64,000 nt of DNA from Tissierella praeacuta_A (GCF_040396155.1 NZ_JBEBOY010000013.1:1-64000); one strand, 5' to 3'. Numbered from the stretch's first letter, positions 26,078 through 35,104 are shown. The notes: a model not told the origin generated them from the letters alone. Program-made: numbers and translations.

Positions 26078-27268
26078 TTATTTTATATAATTATCAAAAT
26101 ATCCTTGGATATAAATTATAGGTGTTCCCTTATCTCCGCTGCCAGAAGTTAAATCTGATAAGGAGCCTATTAAGTCAGTAAGCCTTCTTGGAGTAGTTCC
26201 TTGAGATGCCATATTACCAACAAGTTCCGATTCTTTATTTTCAATATATTTAGATATGGCTTCCTTTAACTCTTCTCCTCGTAAATCACCAAATTCATTA
26301 TCAGCTAGATATTTTAATTTTATTTCTGAAGGTGTTCCCTCAAGTCCAGAAGTATAAGCAGGAGAAACTACAGGGTCAGCTAGTTCCCAGATTTTACCTA
26401 CAGGGTCTTTAAATGCCCCATCTCCATATATCATAACTTCAACAGTTTTACTTGTTTTTTCTTTAAGTGATTTTTGGATTTTATCTACAATTGGCTGGCA
26501 ATCTCTAGGGAATAATTTTATTGTATCTTCTGTTGATTTATTTGAACCAAGTAAACCATATTTTTCATTATATCCACTGCCATCTATGGAAGATGTAAGT
26601 ATATCATCAAGTCCATAAATGCTTTTACCACCGTTCTCTTTTAAAAGTCTTTTAGTTCTAAATCTTGTGTGAATATCACATGCAATTACATTTTTAGTAT
26701 AATCTAATATTGTTTTTGGATTATTTGAAAATATTATTTCACAATCAATACCATATTCAGCTACTATTGATTTATAATATTCAACATAATCTACACCAGT
26801 AAAAGGATGTTTATTATATCCGAAGTATTCTCTAAATTCTTTTTCACTTAATACGTCTGTCCAAGGGTTTACTCCCTTTACATCAAGTACATCCATGTCT
26901 ACTAAATGATTACCTACTTCGTCAGCAGGGTAGCTTAACATCAAAACGATTTTCCTTGCTCCTTTAGCAATACCCCTTAATATAATAGCAAAACGATTTC
27001 TACTTAAAATTGGAAATACTACGCCGATGGTTTCATCTCCAAATTTTCTTTTTACATCCTTTGCAATAGCATCAATACTAGAATAATTTCCTTGACCGCG
27101 TGCAACTACTGATTCAGTTATAGTAACAACATCTTTGTCCTGAATCTTGAAGCCTTCTATTTCGGAAGCTTTCATTACGCAATCAACTACCATATCTGCG
27201 ATATTATCCCCTTCTTTAATAATAGGGGCTCTTAGACCTCTAACAACAGTTCCTACTACTCTTTCCAT
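26078..27268 (-). CDS. CofE-like coenzyme F420-0:L-glutamate ligase family protein
   Basis: A 396-residue protein of the CofE family. In methanogens CofE adds gamma-linked glutamates to F420-0 using GTP. Recognisable pieces are GLRAPIIKEGDNI (near 10), DVVTITESVVARGQGNY (near 45), FPILSRNRFAIILRGIAKGA (near 85) and a C-terminal ATP/metal-type region DGAFKDPVGKIWELADPVVSPAYTSG (near 278-305, quoted in part). It is longer than archaeal CofE by a C-terminal extension of over 100 residues. No F420 biosynthesis gene is visible in the window, and F420 is not expected in this kind of organism, so the real acceptor is unknown. It is transcribed divergently from a LysR gene, its likely regulator. Confidence 0.75.
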   Translation of the reverse strand: MERVVGTVVRGLRAPIIKEGDNIADMVVDCVMKASEIEGFKIQDKDVVTITESVVARGQGNYSSIDAIAKDVKRKFGDETIGVVFPILSRNRFAIILRGIAKGARKIVLMLSYPADEVGNHLVDMDVLDVKGVNPWTDVLSEKEFREYFGYNKHPFTGVDYVEYYKSIVAEYGIDCEIIFSNNPKTILDYTKNVIACDIHTRFRTKRLLKENGGKSIYGLDDILTSSIDGSGYNEKYGLLGSNKSTEDTIKLFPRDCQPIVDKIQKSLKEKTSKTVEVMIYGDGAFKDPVGKIWELADPVVSPAYTSGLEGTPSEIKLKYLADNEFGDLRGEELKEAISKYIENKESELVGNMASQGTTPRRLTDLIGSLSDLTSGSGDKGTPIIYIQGYFDNYIK

Positions 27269-27379
27269 TTATATCGCTCCTTTTCAATATCCTATTTGAT
27301 ATCTTACACATTTAATATATAATATATTATGGTATAAGTAAAATAAATATCTGATATAATAGATATAAGGAGTGGTTAT

Positions 27380-28264
27380 ATGTCTATTAGATTAGAGCTT
27401 TATAGAATATTTGATAAAGTGGCTAAATGTAAAAGCTTTTCTAAGGCTGCTAATGAGCTGTACATGACACAACCTGCCATAAGCCAAGCCATAATGCAAT
27501 TAGAAGATGAACTTAGAATCAGGCTTTTTACAAGGACTCCAAGGGGAGTAATACTTACAAATGAGGGTAAGATGCTATTTGAATATACTAATTCCGCAAT
27601 TAGCCTATTAGATACAGGTGAAAAGAAAATAAAGGAATCTAGGGATTTAAAAGAAGGGGAATTAAAAATTGGAGTCAGTGATACAATTTCTAGGTACTAT
27701 TTGTTGCCTTATTTAGAGAAATTTCATAAATCTTATCCAAATATTAAATTGAGAATAATTAATCGAACTACAGATGAACTTTGCAAATTAATAAAATCAG
27801 GGGAAATTGATATTGGAATATGTAATTTGCCCATAAAAGATAGTTCATTAAATATAAAAAAGTGTAAGGATATACAAGATATATTTGTAGTTGGTGAAAG
27901 ATATAAAGAATTAATTCTTGAATCTATTACCTATGAAGAATTATTAAGATATCCTATGATATTCTTAGATAATAGGTCTAGATCAAGACAATATGTAGAA
28001 GGATATTTATTATCAAAGGGTATAAAAGTAAATCCGGAAATAGAACTTGGTTCTCATGATTTGCTTCTAGAATTTGCAAAAATAGGATTAGGTTTAGCTT
28101 GCGTAGTTAGAGAATTCTCAGAGGATTACTTATCTAAAGGAATTCTTTATGAAATAAAACTTGTGGAGGATATTCCCAAAAGAAGTATAGGAATTTGTTC
28201 ATTAAAATGTGTGACTTTATCTCCATCATCTGAAAAGTTTATTGAATATCTTAATAAAAAGTAA
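27380..28264 (+). CDS. LysR family transcriptional regulator
   Basis: A 294-residue LysR regulator. The N-terminal helix-turn-helix (about 1-62: VAKCKSFSKAANELYMTQPAISQAI, seen as two pieces) is followed by RLFTRTPRGVILTNEGK and a periplasmic-binding-like effector domain (about 90-290) starting GELKIGVSDTISRYYLLPYL. It is divergent from the CofE-like gene with about 110 bases between the two starts. In this family the divergent neighbour is usually the target. Confidence 0.92.
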   Translation: MSIRLELYRIFDKVAKCKSFSKAANELYMTQPAISQAIMQLEDELRIRLFTRTPRGVILTNEGKMLFEYTNSAISLLDTGEKKIKESRDLKEGELKIGVSDTISRYYLLPYLEKFHKSYPNIKLRIINRTTDELCKLIKSGEIDIGICNLPIKDSSLNIKKCKDIQDIFVVGERYKELILESITYEELLRYPMIFLDNRSRSRQYVEGYLLSKGIKVNPEIELGSHDLLLEFAKIGLGLACVVREFSEDYLSKGILYEIKLVEDIPKRSIGICSLKCVTLSPSSEKFIEYLNKK

Positions 28265-28290
28265 AGCTAGGTAATATGCCTAACTTTATT
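28262..28290 (+). terminator. Weak hairpin after the LysR gene
   Basis: AAAGCTAGG and CCTAACTTT can pair with one mismatch around a short loop, followed by ATTCTTTATT. It is a modest terminator candidate. Confidence 0.4.
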
Positions 28291-28327
28291 CTTTATTAAG
28301 CTGCTTATATCTAAGTTTAATTATATT

Positions 28328-29284
28328 CTACTCATGTAATTTTCTAGTTTTATATTTAAAATTATGTTCTTTATATGCATTAATAAAAGTAGTTACAGTT
28401 CCAATAAGAGTGAAAAAATAACCGAATACTAAATCTCCTATAAAGGAGTTACCAAAATCTTCATATTCACTAACCAAAAATCCTACTGAACGTATTGCTT
28501 CTAATAAATTAATATTTTCAACTTCTTTAAATGCAATATATACCTCATACCCATAAGATATGTAGTTTGCAACATATACCATAAATATTGTTACAAGAAT
28601 TGTTATAATTATTCCCGCTTTATCTAATTTACCGCCAAATTTTTTATATCCTTTTATAGCACAAATTGCCAATACTATACCGCAGATTGAGGCAATATAA
28701 CCTATAGCATAAATAACAACCCATAGAGCTACCCCTATTAATGAGCCTAGAAAGGCACCTACTGTTCCGCTTACAATATTATTTTTTTGATTTTTAAAAT
28801 TAATTTGCGCATCATCTAAATCTCCTATAATTTCACCATAACATTTTTCACAGGTACAAAATGGAATATTGTTAATCAGATTAATGGATGTAGGCATATC
28901 TTCCCCACATATTTCACAGGATGTAGTATAATGATTGTTTTTAGCAAAATCTTCGACTTTATTTAAGATATCGGTGATACTCTTTAATTCTTGTTTTGCT
29001 GTAAATTTTACTGTTAAGAGTATTTTAAGACAATATTCTTCATAACTTGCTTTTGCTACGGATTTTTTATCTTCTAAAAGTTCATTTATAAATGCATCCA
29101 TATTTTCCTCTCGGGTTAATTCGGATTCCTTAAGAGGAATATTAAAACAATATCCATTTAATTTTTTATTATATTGAATTGTTACCTTATATCCTTTGTA
29201 TGATCCAAATATGATTGAGCCTTTAGAATCATATTTTAGATTCAACTCTGTAGCAACGTTTTTAAAACTGTTTTTTAAACCCAT
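28328..29284 (-). CDS. Membrane protein with zinc-ribbon-like segment, function unknown
   Basis: A 318-residue protein not recognised by family. The N-terminal half is soluble (residues 1-130). A treble-clef-like cysteine set follows, CEICGEDMPTS and CTCEKCYGEI (near 120-150), then four hydrophobic helices (about 175-300) and a short basic tail. ATG 29284 is chosen because AAAGGAGTG lies 6 bases upstream; a longer reading to 29353 has no ribosome site. A zinc ribbon followed by helices is also seen in the protein at 34.7 kb. It stands alone between the LysR gene and a non-coding stretch. Confidence 0.6.
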   Translation of the reverse strand: MGLKNSFKNVATELNLKYDSKGSIIFGSYKGYKVTIQYNKKLNGYCFNIPLKESELTREENMDAFINELLEDKKSVAKASYEEYCLKILLTVKFTAKQELKSITDILNKVEDFAKNNHYTTSCEICGEDMPTSINLINNIPFCTCEKCYGEIIGDLDDAQINFKNQKNNIVSGTVGAFLGSLIGVALWVVIYAIGYIASICGIVLAICAIKGYKKFGGKLDKAGIIITILVTIFMVYVANYISYGYEVYIAFKEVENINLLEAIRSVGFLVSEYEDFGNSFIGDLVFGYFFTLIGTVTTFINAYKEHNFKYKTRKLHE

Positions 29285-29688
29285 GAATTCACTCCTTTTA
29301 ATTAAATTTCTACGATTATATTTTGATTTAAGCAATATATTTAAAGTAAACAATTGATATAAGCCAAAACTTATATCGACAGGTTTTTCCCTTTCTTTAA
29401 AGATATTTTAAATAAAAAGACATTATAGTATATTAAATTTATTTTATGAAATAGGTAATTTAAAGGAGCTTCACTTATAAAGTATTTTCATTTCCAATTT
29501 AGTAGAAATGAACAGGAAACTATTCAATAAATGGGGAAAAATAGGAAATGGGATTGATAATTATATTGATGATAGATATAAATAGAAATTAAAAAAGATG
29601 ATCTCTGCTAGTACAGAAATCATCTTCTTAATGTCTTTTAAAATTGATTTTTACAAAAGATAAAATTTAATTTAAATAGAATACTTCA
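29285..29688. other. Non-coding stretch with a minus-strand terminator
   Basis: AT-rich DNA. It holds the terminator of the ATP-grasp gene (29593-29630) and a 25-codon frame at 29508-29585 (+) without a convincing ribosome site, which I do not call as a gene. Nothing else was recognised. Confidence 0.55.
29593..29630 (-). terminator. Terminator of the GCL/ATP-grasp operon
   Basis: Read on the minus strand, AAGATGATTTCTG and CAGAGATCATCTT form a stem with one mismatch, followed by TTTTTT. It lies about 60 bases past the stop of the ATP-grasp gene. Confidence 0.75.
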
Positions 29689-31008
29689 TTATTTAACTAA
29701 AATATTTGGCAGAGTATAATAATCAGTTACTCCTGATATTATATTGTTCTTTCCTATTCTAGTATATATTCCTGCAAATTTTTCATTATATATAAACAAT
29801 CCAACTATGGATTTAAACTCTTCTATTTTAAGTTTATCATCTTTAAATACTATATGTTCCCTTGTAAATGGATCAAAGAACTCTTGATAGAGATAGTCTT
29901 TATCCCAAGATTCATCTAATCTTTTTTTCCATTCATCTTGAGTTAAATCCCTACCAGCATATACTCCCCTCGAAGCATTTAAGTCTAAAGGTTTCATAAT
30001 ATATCTATCCTTATTATTTAAAACCCTATCATATATCTTTCTATTTCCTTTAAATAGACCAGTTATAGGGATATGATTTTTTATAAACTTTCTTTCATCT
30101 TCAGATAAAAAGCCTAATGTATCCTCATCATGTAGTATTTTAAATATTATCTTATTATGAACAATTTGTGATCTAATGGAACCTATTGAGCAGAAGGCAT
30201 TATTTTTATAGGCTTCAATAAATTCTGGTATCTCATTAGCTTTTTCTATTAATTCAAATGTAACTATTCTTCTATATACTAAATCTATTTTGTAATCTTC
30301 AAAATATAAATGTCCATCTCTATATTTTAAATCTCTAGGGTCAGCTATTATAGCATTATATCCTTTTTTTATAAATGTATTTTTAAATACCTCGAACTCT
30401 TTAGATGTACCAGATTCAGTAAAATCAACTATTGCTACATTTGGTTTTTCTATTTTACTGTTCCATTTTTTAAATATGCTGATGCAATCTTCTACCCATT
30501 TATCTATTAATTCAAATAAAAATAATTTGTATTTTTTGCCAAAGTCCTGTAGCCCTTCTGTTTCTAATAATATATTCCCTATGGTATTATCTTCATTCAT
30601 AGCTGAAGAACCATCTGTATTTAATTCGCAGAATTTAAAATTATTATAATCTTTATAAAATAGGTCAAACCTACCTATAGGAACATTAATATCATAACCA
30701 TTATCTATGAGTATAAGTTCTTCTAAAAGTGGACTATATTCAAATTTTTTTCTGAATTCTTTTGAATCTAAATATTTTTGTGTTACTTTATTGGTTATGG
30801 ATATTAGGATATCACCAATTTTATTGAAATTTTCTACATCCTCTTCCGTATAAAACATTGGATGGTAGAGAAAAGGTACTGGTTTACCTTTATATATTGC
30901 AGTAGAGTTTGCGACCTTTTCTATGGCTATTTTATAATCTGCAAGATATTTTTCTGGGTTAGATTTAATTAAGCTTATATATTCATCGTTTATATCTTTC
31001 CAATTCAT
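29689..31008 (-). CDS. Glutathionylspermidine-synthase-like ATP-grasp ligase
   Basis: A 439-residue protein resembling circularly permuted ATP-grasp ligases of the glutathionylspermidine synthase type, which form amide bonds on glutathione-like acids using ATP. Typical pieces are FCELNTDGSSAMNED (near 125), VDFTESG (near 197), the RRIVTFELIEKANE segment (near 255), and the late nucleotide-binding stretch YIMKPLDLNASRGVYAGRDL (near 340; 20 residues). It overlaps the glutamate-cysteine ligase gene by 4 bases, so the two act together. The inferred role is the second ligation after gamma-glutamylcysteine formation, in place of a classical glutathione synthetase. Substrate and product are not known. 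Confidence 0.72.
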   Translation of the reverse strand: MNWKDINDEYISLIKSNPEKYLADYKIAIEKVANSTAIYKGKPVPFLYHPMFYTEEDVENFNKIGDILISITNKVTQKYLDSKEFRKKFEYSPLLEELILIDNGYDINVPIGRFDLFYKDYNNFKFCELNTDGSSAMNEDNTIGNILLETEGLQDFGKKYKLFLFELIDKWVEDCISIFKKWNSKIEKPNVAIVDFTESGTSKEFEVFKNTFIKKGYNAIIADPRDLKYRDGHLYFEDYKIDLVYRRIVTFELIEKANEIPEFIEAYKNNAFCSIGSIRSQIVHNKIIFKILHDEDTLGFLSEDERKFIKNHIPITGLFKGNRKIYDRVLNNKDRYIMKPLDLNASRGVYAGRDLTQDEWKKRLDESWDKDYLYQEFFDPFTREHIVFKDDKLKIEEFKSIVGLFIYNEKFAGIYTRIGKNNIISGVTDYYTLPNILVK

Positions 31009-32309
31009 TTTCTCACCTCAATTAAATTATTCAATAAACACCAATCTAAGGATTCTTTTTTACCATCTTTAAATTTTTCTTTAATAATTTCATAAGGGTT
31101 TTTATTATCATTTATCATTTTCTCAAGAGGTAAAATATACTTAACTTCATCTGAGCTTAATCCTTCTTTTCCTAATTCTACTAACCATTTTCCTATTTCA
31201 AGAACAGTTCTATTTTTTAATTTGCCTTTCAAACCATTTTCTATAACATCTTCCTTAGATTTCTTTATATCTTCTATGGTTATATCTTTAATATATTCAT
31301 ATGCCTTATCTAAATTTTTTTCATTGTAGAAAATACCTTTTAGTAAAGCTACTGCTGAAAAATTTAAAGGATATGGAATAGAATCCATCATTCGTATTTC
31401 GATATATTTTTTTGTCCTTACATCTGGGAAAAACATAGTTAGTAAATGTTCTAATTCATCTCGCTTATAGTCATCAGGGTTGAATAATTCTTTGACCTTT
31501 TTTTCCCCTGTTGGAATAACTTCTTCATTTTTAAATATAAATATCGGTGGTCTATCTAAAATATATTCAGCATATTTTTCATAGCTAAAATTATCTGTCA
31601 ATGCATTATCTACTATACCTGATCTATCATCATCACAATTATTCCATATATAAGTTCTTAATCCATGTTTATTCCATATTTCTCCTTCGAAGTAAAAGGA
31701 ATTATCAAATAATGCATATAATACTGGAGCTAGTCCATTGGCTGTTCTAAACTTTTTCTTATAGTCTTCTTCATCTTTAAAGTCTATGGATATTTGTAGT
31801 GCTGCTGTTCCTTTCATCATGTTATGAGCATGGCTGCCTTTGGTTTTAAAATAGTTAAACATAAAATCATATCTTTTTTTAGGTAATAGCTTTATATCAT
31901 TTATTTTAGTTTGTGGATGATAACCTGTGGTCATTAATCCTTGATTTTTATTATTAAGTATTGGAATTATTTCTTCCATGAATTCTATATATTCTTTTTC
32001 AATATCCGATATATTTTTTTGTGCATTTATACTAAGTTCCAGTTGACTCCCTGGTTCTAATGTTATAATCTTATTTCCTTTATTTAACCCTAGTATATAT
32101 TCCCCTTCATACATACCTTTCCAACCATTCTTTTCTAGTTCTTTTAGTGTTTCAGCTACACCATTTTTACCATAATAGGAGATGGTTTTTAAAGTATTCT
32201 TATCTATTACATAATGTTCAAATTCAATTCCGATTTTAAAATCTTCCACTTTTTTTTCGCTATTTTTAAAGTACTTTACTACTTCTTTTACTTGCTTATT
32301 ATAATCCAT
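31005..32309 (-). CDS. Glutamate-cysteine ligase, GCS2/plant-type
   Basis: A 434-residue enzyme with clear marks of the plant-type glutamate-cysteine ligase (GCS2/EgtA) group. These are IGIEFEHYVID (near 26), ITLEPGSQLELSI (near 82), MMKGTAALQISIDF (near 165), the segment APVLYALFDNSF (near 193), TYIWNNCDDDRSG (near 218) and KKYIEIRMMDSIPYPL (near 295). Such enzymes join glutamate through its gamma-carboxyl to cysteine with ATP. An EgtA-like or other amine acceptor is possible. The gene starts the two-gene operon with the ATP-grasp ligase. Its homologues are better known from aerobes and plants, so its presence in a strict anaerobe is noteworthy. Confidence 0.85.
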   Translation of the reverse strand: MDYNKQVKEVVKYFKNSEKKVEDFKIGIEFEHYVIDKNTLKTISYYGKNGVAETLKELEKNGWKGMYEGEYILGLNKGNKIITLEPGSQLELSINAQKNISDIEKEYIEFMEEIIPILNNKNQGLMTTGYHPQTKINDIKLLPKKRYDFMFNYFKTKGSHAHNMMKGTAALQISIDFKDEEDYKKKFRTANGLAPVLYALFDNSFYFEGEIWNKHGLRTYIWNNCDDDRSGIVDNALTDNFSYEKYAEYILDRPPIFIFKNEEVIPTGEKKVKELFNPDDYKRDELEHLLTMFFPDVRTKKYIEIRMMDSIPYPLNFSAVALLKGIFYNEKNLDKAYEYIKDITIEDIKKSKEDVIENGLKGKLKNRTVLEIGKWLVELGKEGLSSDEVKYILPLEKMINDNKNPYEIIKEKFKDGKKESLDWCLLNNLIEVRK

Positions 32310-32463
32310 ATATATATTTCTCTCCCTTTAGGTATTGTGTATTTAGTGACTCTAGATATTAATACCCATAAATTATAATCTTAATAATATTATAGTAACT
32401 TAGTTATAATATATATACTAAAGTGATATAATTTTGTATTATAATTTATTATGGAGGTGTAAT

Positions 32464-33441
32464 ATGAAGAATAAAATAAGAATTGGAATAGTAGGATATG
32501 GAAATCTTGGTCATGGAGTTGAATTAGCCATTAATCAGAACACAGACATGGAACTCATAGGAATATTTACTAGAAGAGATCCTAATATATTAGATACAAA
32601 GTCCAAGGTAATACATATATCCAATATATTAGATTTTAAGGATAGAATTGATGTAATGATTCTTTGTGGTGGATCTGCGAAGGATTTAGATGAACAATGT
32701 CCTATGGTGGCAGAACATTTTAATACAGTAGATAGTTTTGATAATCATGGGCGGATTCCTGAATACTTTGAAAAGGTAAATAATATAGCATTAAACTCCA
32801 ATAAATTAAGCCTTATATCTACTGGTTGGGATCCGGGACTTTTCTCTCTTAATAGATTATTAGGTCAAGCAATTTTACCTAGTGGAAAGGATTATACTTT
32901 TTGGGGTGAAGGAATAAGCCAAGGACACTCTGATGCAATTAGAAGAATAGAAGGTGTAAAAAATGGAGTTCAATATACTGTACCTGTTAAAGAAGTTTTA
33001 GATAAGGTTAGAAATTGTGAAGATATAAATATCCCATCTTGTGAAAGGCATAAGAGGGTCTGCTATGTAGCATGTGAAGAGAATGGGAATCGTGATAGAA
33101 TTGAGAAAGAAATAAAAACTATGCCAAATTATTTTGCAGAATATAACACTACTGTACATTTTATTTCGGAAGAAGAATTAAAGGAAAAACATAATAAGAT
33201 GCCTCATGGTGGGTTTGTCATTAGAACGGGAAATACTGGATTAGGTACTAAACAAAAGATGGAGTTTAATTTAAATCTTGAAAGCAATCCAGAATTTACT
33301 TCATCAGTTTTAACTGCTTATGCTAGGGCTGTTCATAGAATGGCTTCTGAAGGGAAAGTAGGGGCAATAACCATATTTGATATTCCACTAGCATATTTAT
33401 CTTCTAAAACAGGAGAGGAATTGAGAAAGGAATTATTATAG
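32464..33441 (+). CDS. ddh: meso-Diaminopimelate dehydrogenase
   Basis: A 325-residue NADPH-dependent enzyme that makes meso-diaminopimelate from tetrahydrodipicolinate in one step, for peptidoglycan and lysine. The Rossmann motif IGIVGYGNLGHGVE opens the protein. FTRRDP (near 40), LCGGSAKDL (near 75), STGWDPGLFSL (near 120), WGEGISQGHSDAIRRIEGV (near 147) and HGGFVIRTGNTG (near 243) match the family. ATG 32464 follows GGAGGTG; the upstream in-frame ATG at 32434 has no site. It stands alone, divergent from the glutamate-cysteine ligase operon. Confidence 0.93.
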   Translation: MKNKIRIGIVGYGNLGHGVELAINQNTDMELIGIFTRRDPNILDTKSKVIHISNILDFKDRIDVMILCGGSAKDLDEQCPMVAEHFNTVDSFDNHGRIPEYFEKVNNIALNSNKLSLISTGWDPGLFSLNRLLGQAILPSGKDYTFWGEGISQGHSDAIRRIEGVKNGVQYTVPVKEVLDKVRNCEDINIPSCERHKRVCYVACEENGNRDRIEKEIKTMPNYFAEYNTTVHFISEEELKEKHNKMPHGGFVIRTGNTGLGTKQKMEFNLNLESNPEFTSSVLTAYARAVHRMASEGKVGAITIFDIPLAYLSSKTGEELRKELL

Positions 33442-33477
33442 AAAACCTTATATATGTATTTCGCATAAAGATATTTG

Positions 33478-33509
33478 AGGGCATTATCCTTTTTATGGGA
33501 TAATGCCCT
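33478..33509. terminator. Bidirectional terminator after ddh
   Basis: AGGGCATTATCC (33478-33489) pairs perfectly with GGATAATGCCCT (33498-33509) around a TTTTTATG loop. It lies between convergent genes. Confidence 0.75.
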
Positions 33510-33543
33510 TAATTTTCATTATGTCTTTAATTTAACTATAAGT

Positions 33544-33795
33544 TTAGCCTTGTAGTCCATTTTCTTGACGTTCCATATTTTCTACAACTACATCAAATAT
33601 ATCTCCTAGGGAGGCACAATATTCAAGTACTTTCCATGGAGTAGCAGTATGAAAATGAATCTTTATTAAATCTTTATCACCAACAGCAAGGAGACAGTCA
33701 CCTTCAATATTCTTTGTAATATATTGGTTTATTGCATCTTCTGAAAGGTCGTGACCTGCGATTAATAACTGGGTATCAAATTTGTATTCAAGCAT
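33544..33795 (-). CDS. Free-standing FakA/YloV C-terminal-like domain protein
   Basis: An 83-residue protein that matches a portion of the C-terminal part of FakA (YloV), the fatty-acid kinase related to dihydroxyacetone kinase. The shared pattern is EGDCLLAVGDKDLIKIHFHT, then PWKVLEYCASLGDI and NMERQ at the end. It lacks the ATP-binding Dak domain and the rest of FakA. Short proteins of this kind occur as separate genes in Clostridia. The function alone is unknown; it may be a subunit partner or regulator. AAAGGAGAA lies before the ATG. Confidence 0.7.
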   Translation of the reverse strand: MLEYKFDTQLLIAGHDLSEDAINQYITKNIEGDCLLAVGDKDLIKIHFHTATPWKVLEYCASLGDIFDVVVENMERQENGLQG

Positions 33796-33881
33796 AATTT
33801 ATTCTCCTTTTCTTTTTATTTTATAGATTTCTATTTAAAAATATTTCTATTAACTCTTACTTTAAATGACAAGGTATTTTA

Positions 33882-34676
33882 CTATTTCATGCTTTTATAT
33901 CTTTCTATATTATCGTCACTTAAAAATTCATAAGCATTGTTTATTTCTTGGAATATTTTTGTTGCATCTAGTGATTTGTTTAAATCTGGGTGATATTCCT
34001 TTGCTTTTTTTCTATATGCCAATTTAATTTCATATTTATCTGCATTATATGCAACTCCTAATAAATTACAACTTTTTTCATATTTACTTTTAAATTCTAT
34101 AGTAGGATTTGCATAAGAATTTCCATAATTACTGTTTTGATAGTTTCCTCCATAGGTATTATATCCACCATATCCACTATTTCCTCTCTGGGAATTCTGA
34201 TATTCATTCCATTGTCTAAACCTTTCTTCCCATTGTCTTCTTTCTTCTTCTTGTCTTTTTTGTTGTTCTTTTCTTCTTTTTTCTTCTTCCATTCTCTTAT
34301 ACTTATTTCCATATTCATTAAAGGAATTGAATTGAGCTTTTCTTCCATTTATAAAATTATCTGCATGATCAAATAGAAACTCTGTTATCATGTATTTTGT
34401 ATATTTTAAATAGGATATAAACTTAGTTCCCAATATTGGAAAAATAACAAGGAATAGGATCATAAAAAATGTTATGGGATTAAGTAATAGTGCTGGTCCT
34501 AATATCATAATTAATAGACAGCCGCCCATGGATATAAGAGCTAGAAACCCTCTTCCAACATTTATTATAATTCCTACTATAAATCCTACAATACTAATGA
34601 AAACATCAAATATTACAGAAATAATACTAGCAATGCCATATAGAATTTTACCCCAGAGTTTTTTTAGTATATTCAT
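33882..34676 (-). CDS. Membrane-anchored J-domain (DnaJ-like) protein
   Basis: A 264-residue protein. Hydrophobic helices fill residues 10-90, followed by a charged K/E/Q/R-rich coiled coil (about 125-160) and a flexible Gly/Asn/Tyr-rich linker (about 165-195). The last 65 residues form a J domain: NLLGVAYNADKYEIKLAYRK then EYHPDLNKS, which carries the HPD tripeptide needed to stimulate Hsp70. It should recruit DnaK to the inner face of the membrane. It lacks the zinc and substrate domains of DnaJ itself. Its gene precedes a small zinc-ribbon membrane protein on the same strand. Confidence 0.85.
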   Translation of the reverse strand: MNILKKLWGKILYGIASIISVIFDVFISIVGFIVGIIINVGRGFLALISMGGCLLIMILGPALLLNPITFFMILFLVIFPILGTKFISYLKYTKYMITEFLFDHADNFINGRKAQFNSFNEYGNKYKRMEEEKRRKEQQKRQEEERRQWEERFRQWNEYQNSQRGNSGYGGYNTYGGNYQNSNYGNSYANPTIEFKSKYEKSCNLLGVAYNADKYEIKLAYRKKAKEYHPDLNKSLDATKIFQEINNAYEFLSDDNIERYKSMK

Positions 34677-34711
34677 CTACCTTTAAACCTCTCTCTATTA
34701 AATTAATCATT

Positions 34712-35104
34712 TTATGTTCTTTTTTCAAACTTTTCCTTACATTTTGGACAGGTAACCATAATTCTTCCTTTTCCCTTTGGCAGTCTTAATTTTGCATTAC
34801 AGTTTGGACATTTAAGATATTTATGAGTCTTATGGTCTTTCACTCTATTTTCAGTTCTTTTAAACCATGAATAAACTGGACTCATAAAAATTGCAAATTT
34901 ATAGTTTTCCATTCTGCGTTTATTTATATCTTTAGAAAATATTCTAAAAATACTTATTATCAACGGAATATAACCTAAATATAATAGTAATGAAATATTA
35001 GCTAACCTGCCAGATAGAGTTAAAAGTAAGGAAAATATTATCAATACAGTTGAGAGTTGATCTCCGCCATACCTTCCATTCATAAATTTATTTAACCAAT
35101 TCAT
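34712..35104 (-). CDS. Small membrane protein with C-terminal zinc ribbon
   Basis: A 130-residue protein with two hydrophobic helices (about 16-58) and a C-terminal zinc ribbon: CPNCNAKLRLPKG then VTCPKCKEKF, two CxxC knuckles. ATG 35104 is preferred over ATG 35110, because AGGAG lies 7 bases before the former and only 1-2 before the latter. It is upstream of and on the same strand as the J-domain protein, 35 bases apart, so the two are probably co-transcribed. The pairing suggests a membrane-associated protein quality-control role. This is inference only. Confidence 0.7.
   Translation of the reverse strand: MNWLNKFMNGRYGGDQLSTVLIIFSLLLTLSGRLANISLLLYLGYIPLIISIFRIFSKDINKRRMENYKFAIFMSPVYSWFKRTENRVKDHKTHKYLKCPNCNAKLRLPKGKGRIMVTCPKCKEKFEKRT

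Noticed and set aside
29508..29585. A 25-codon frame (MNRKLFNKWGKIGNG...)
   Set aside because: No adequate ribosome site and no recognisable family; too short to support as a gene.
34137..34376. Plus-strand frame opposite the J-domain gene
   Set aside because: It mirrors the charged coiled coil of the real gene on the other strand and has no ribosome site. The same applies to other frames lying opposite or inside well-supported genes.
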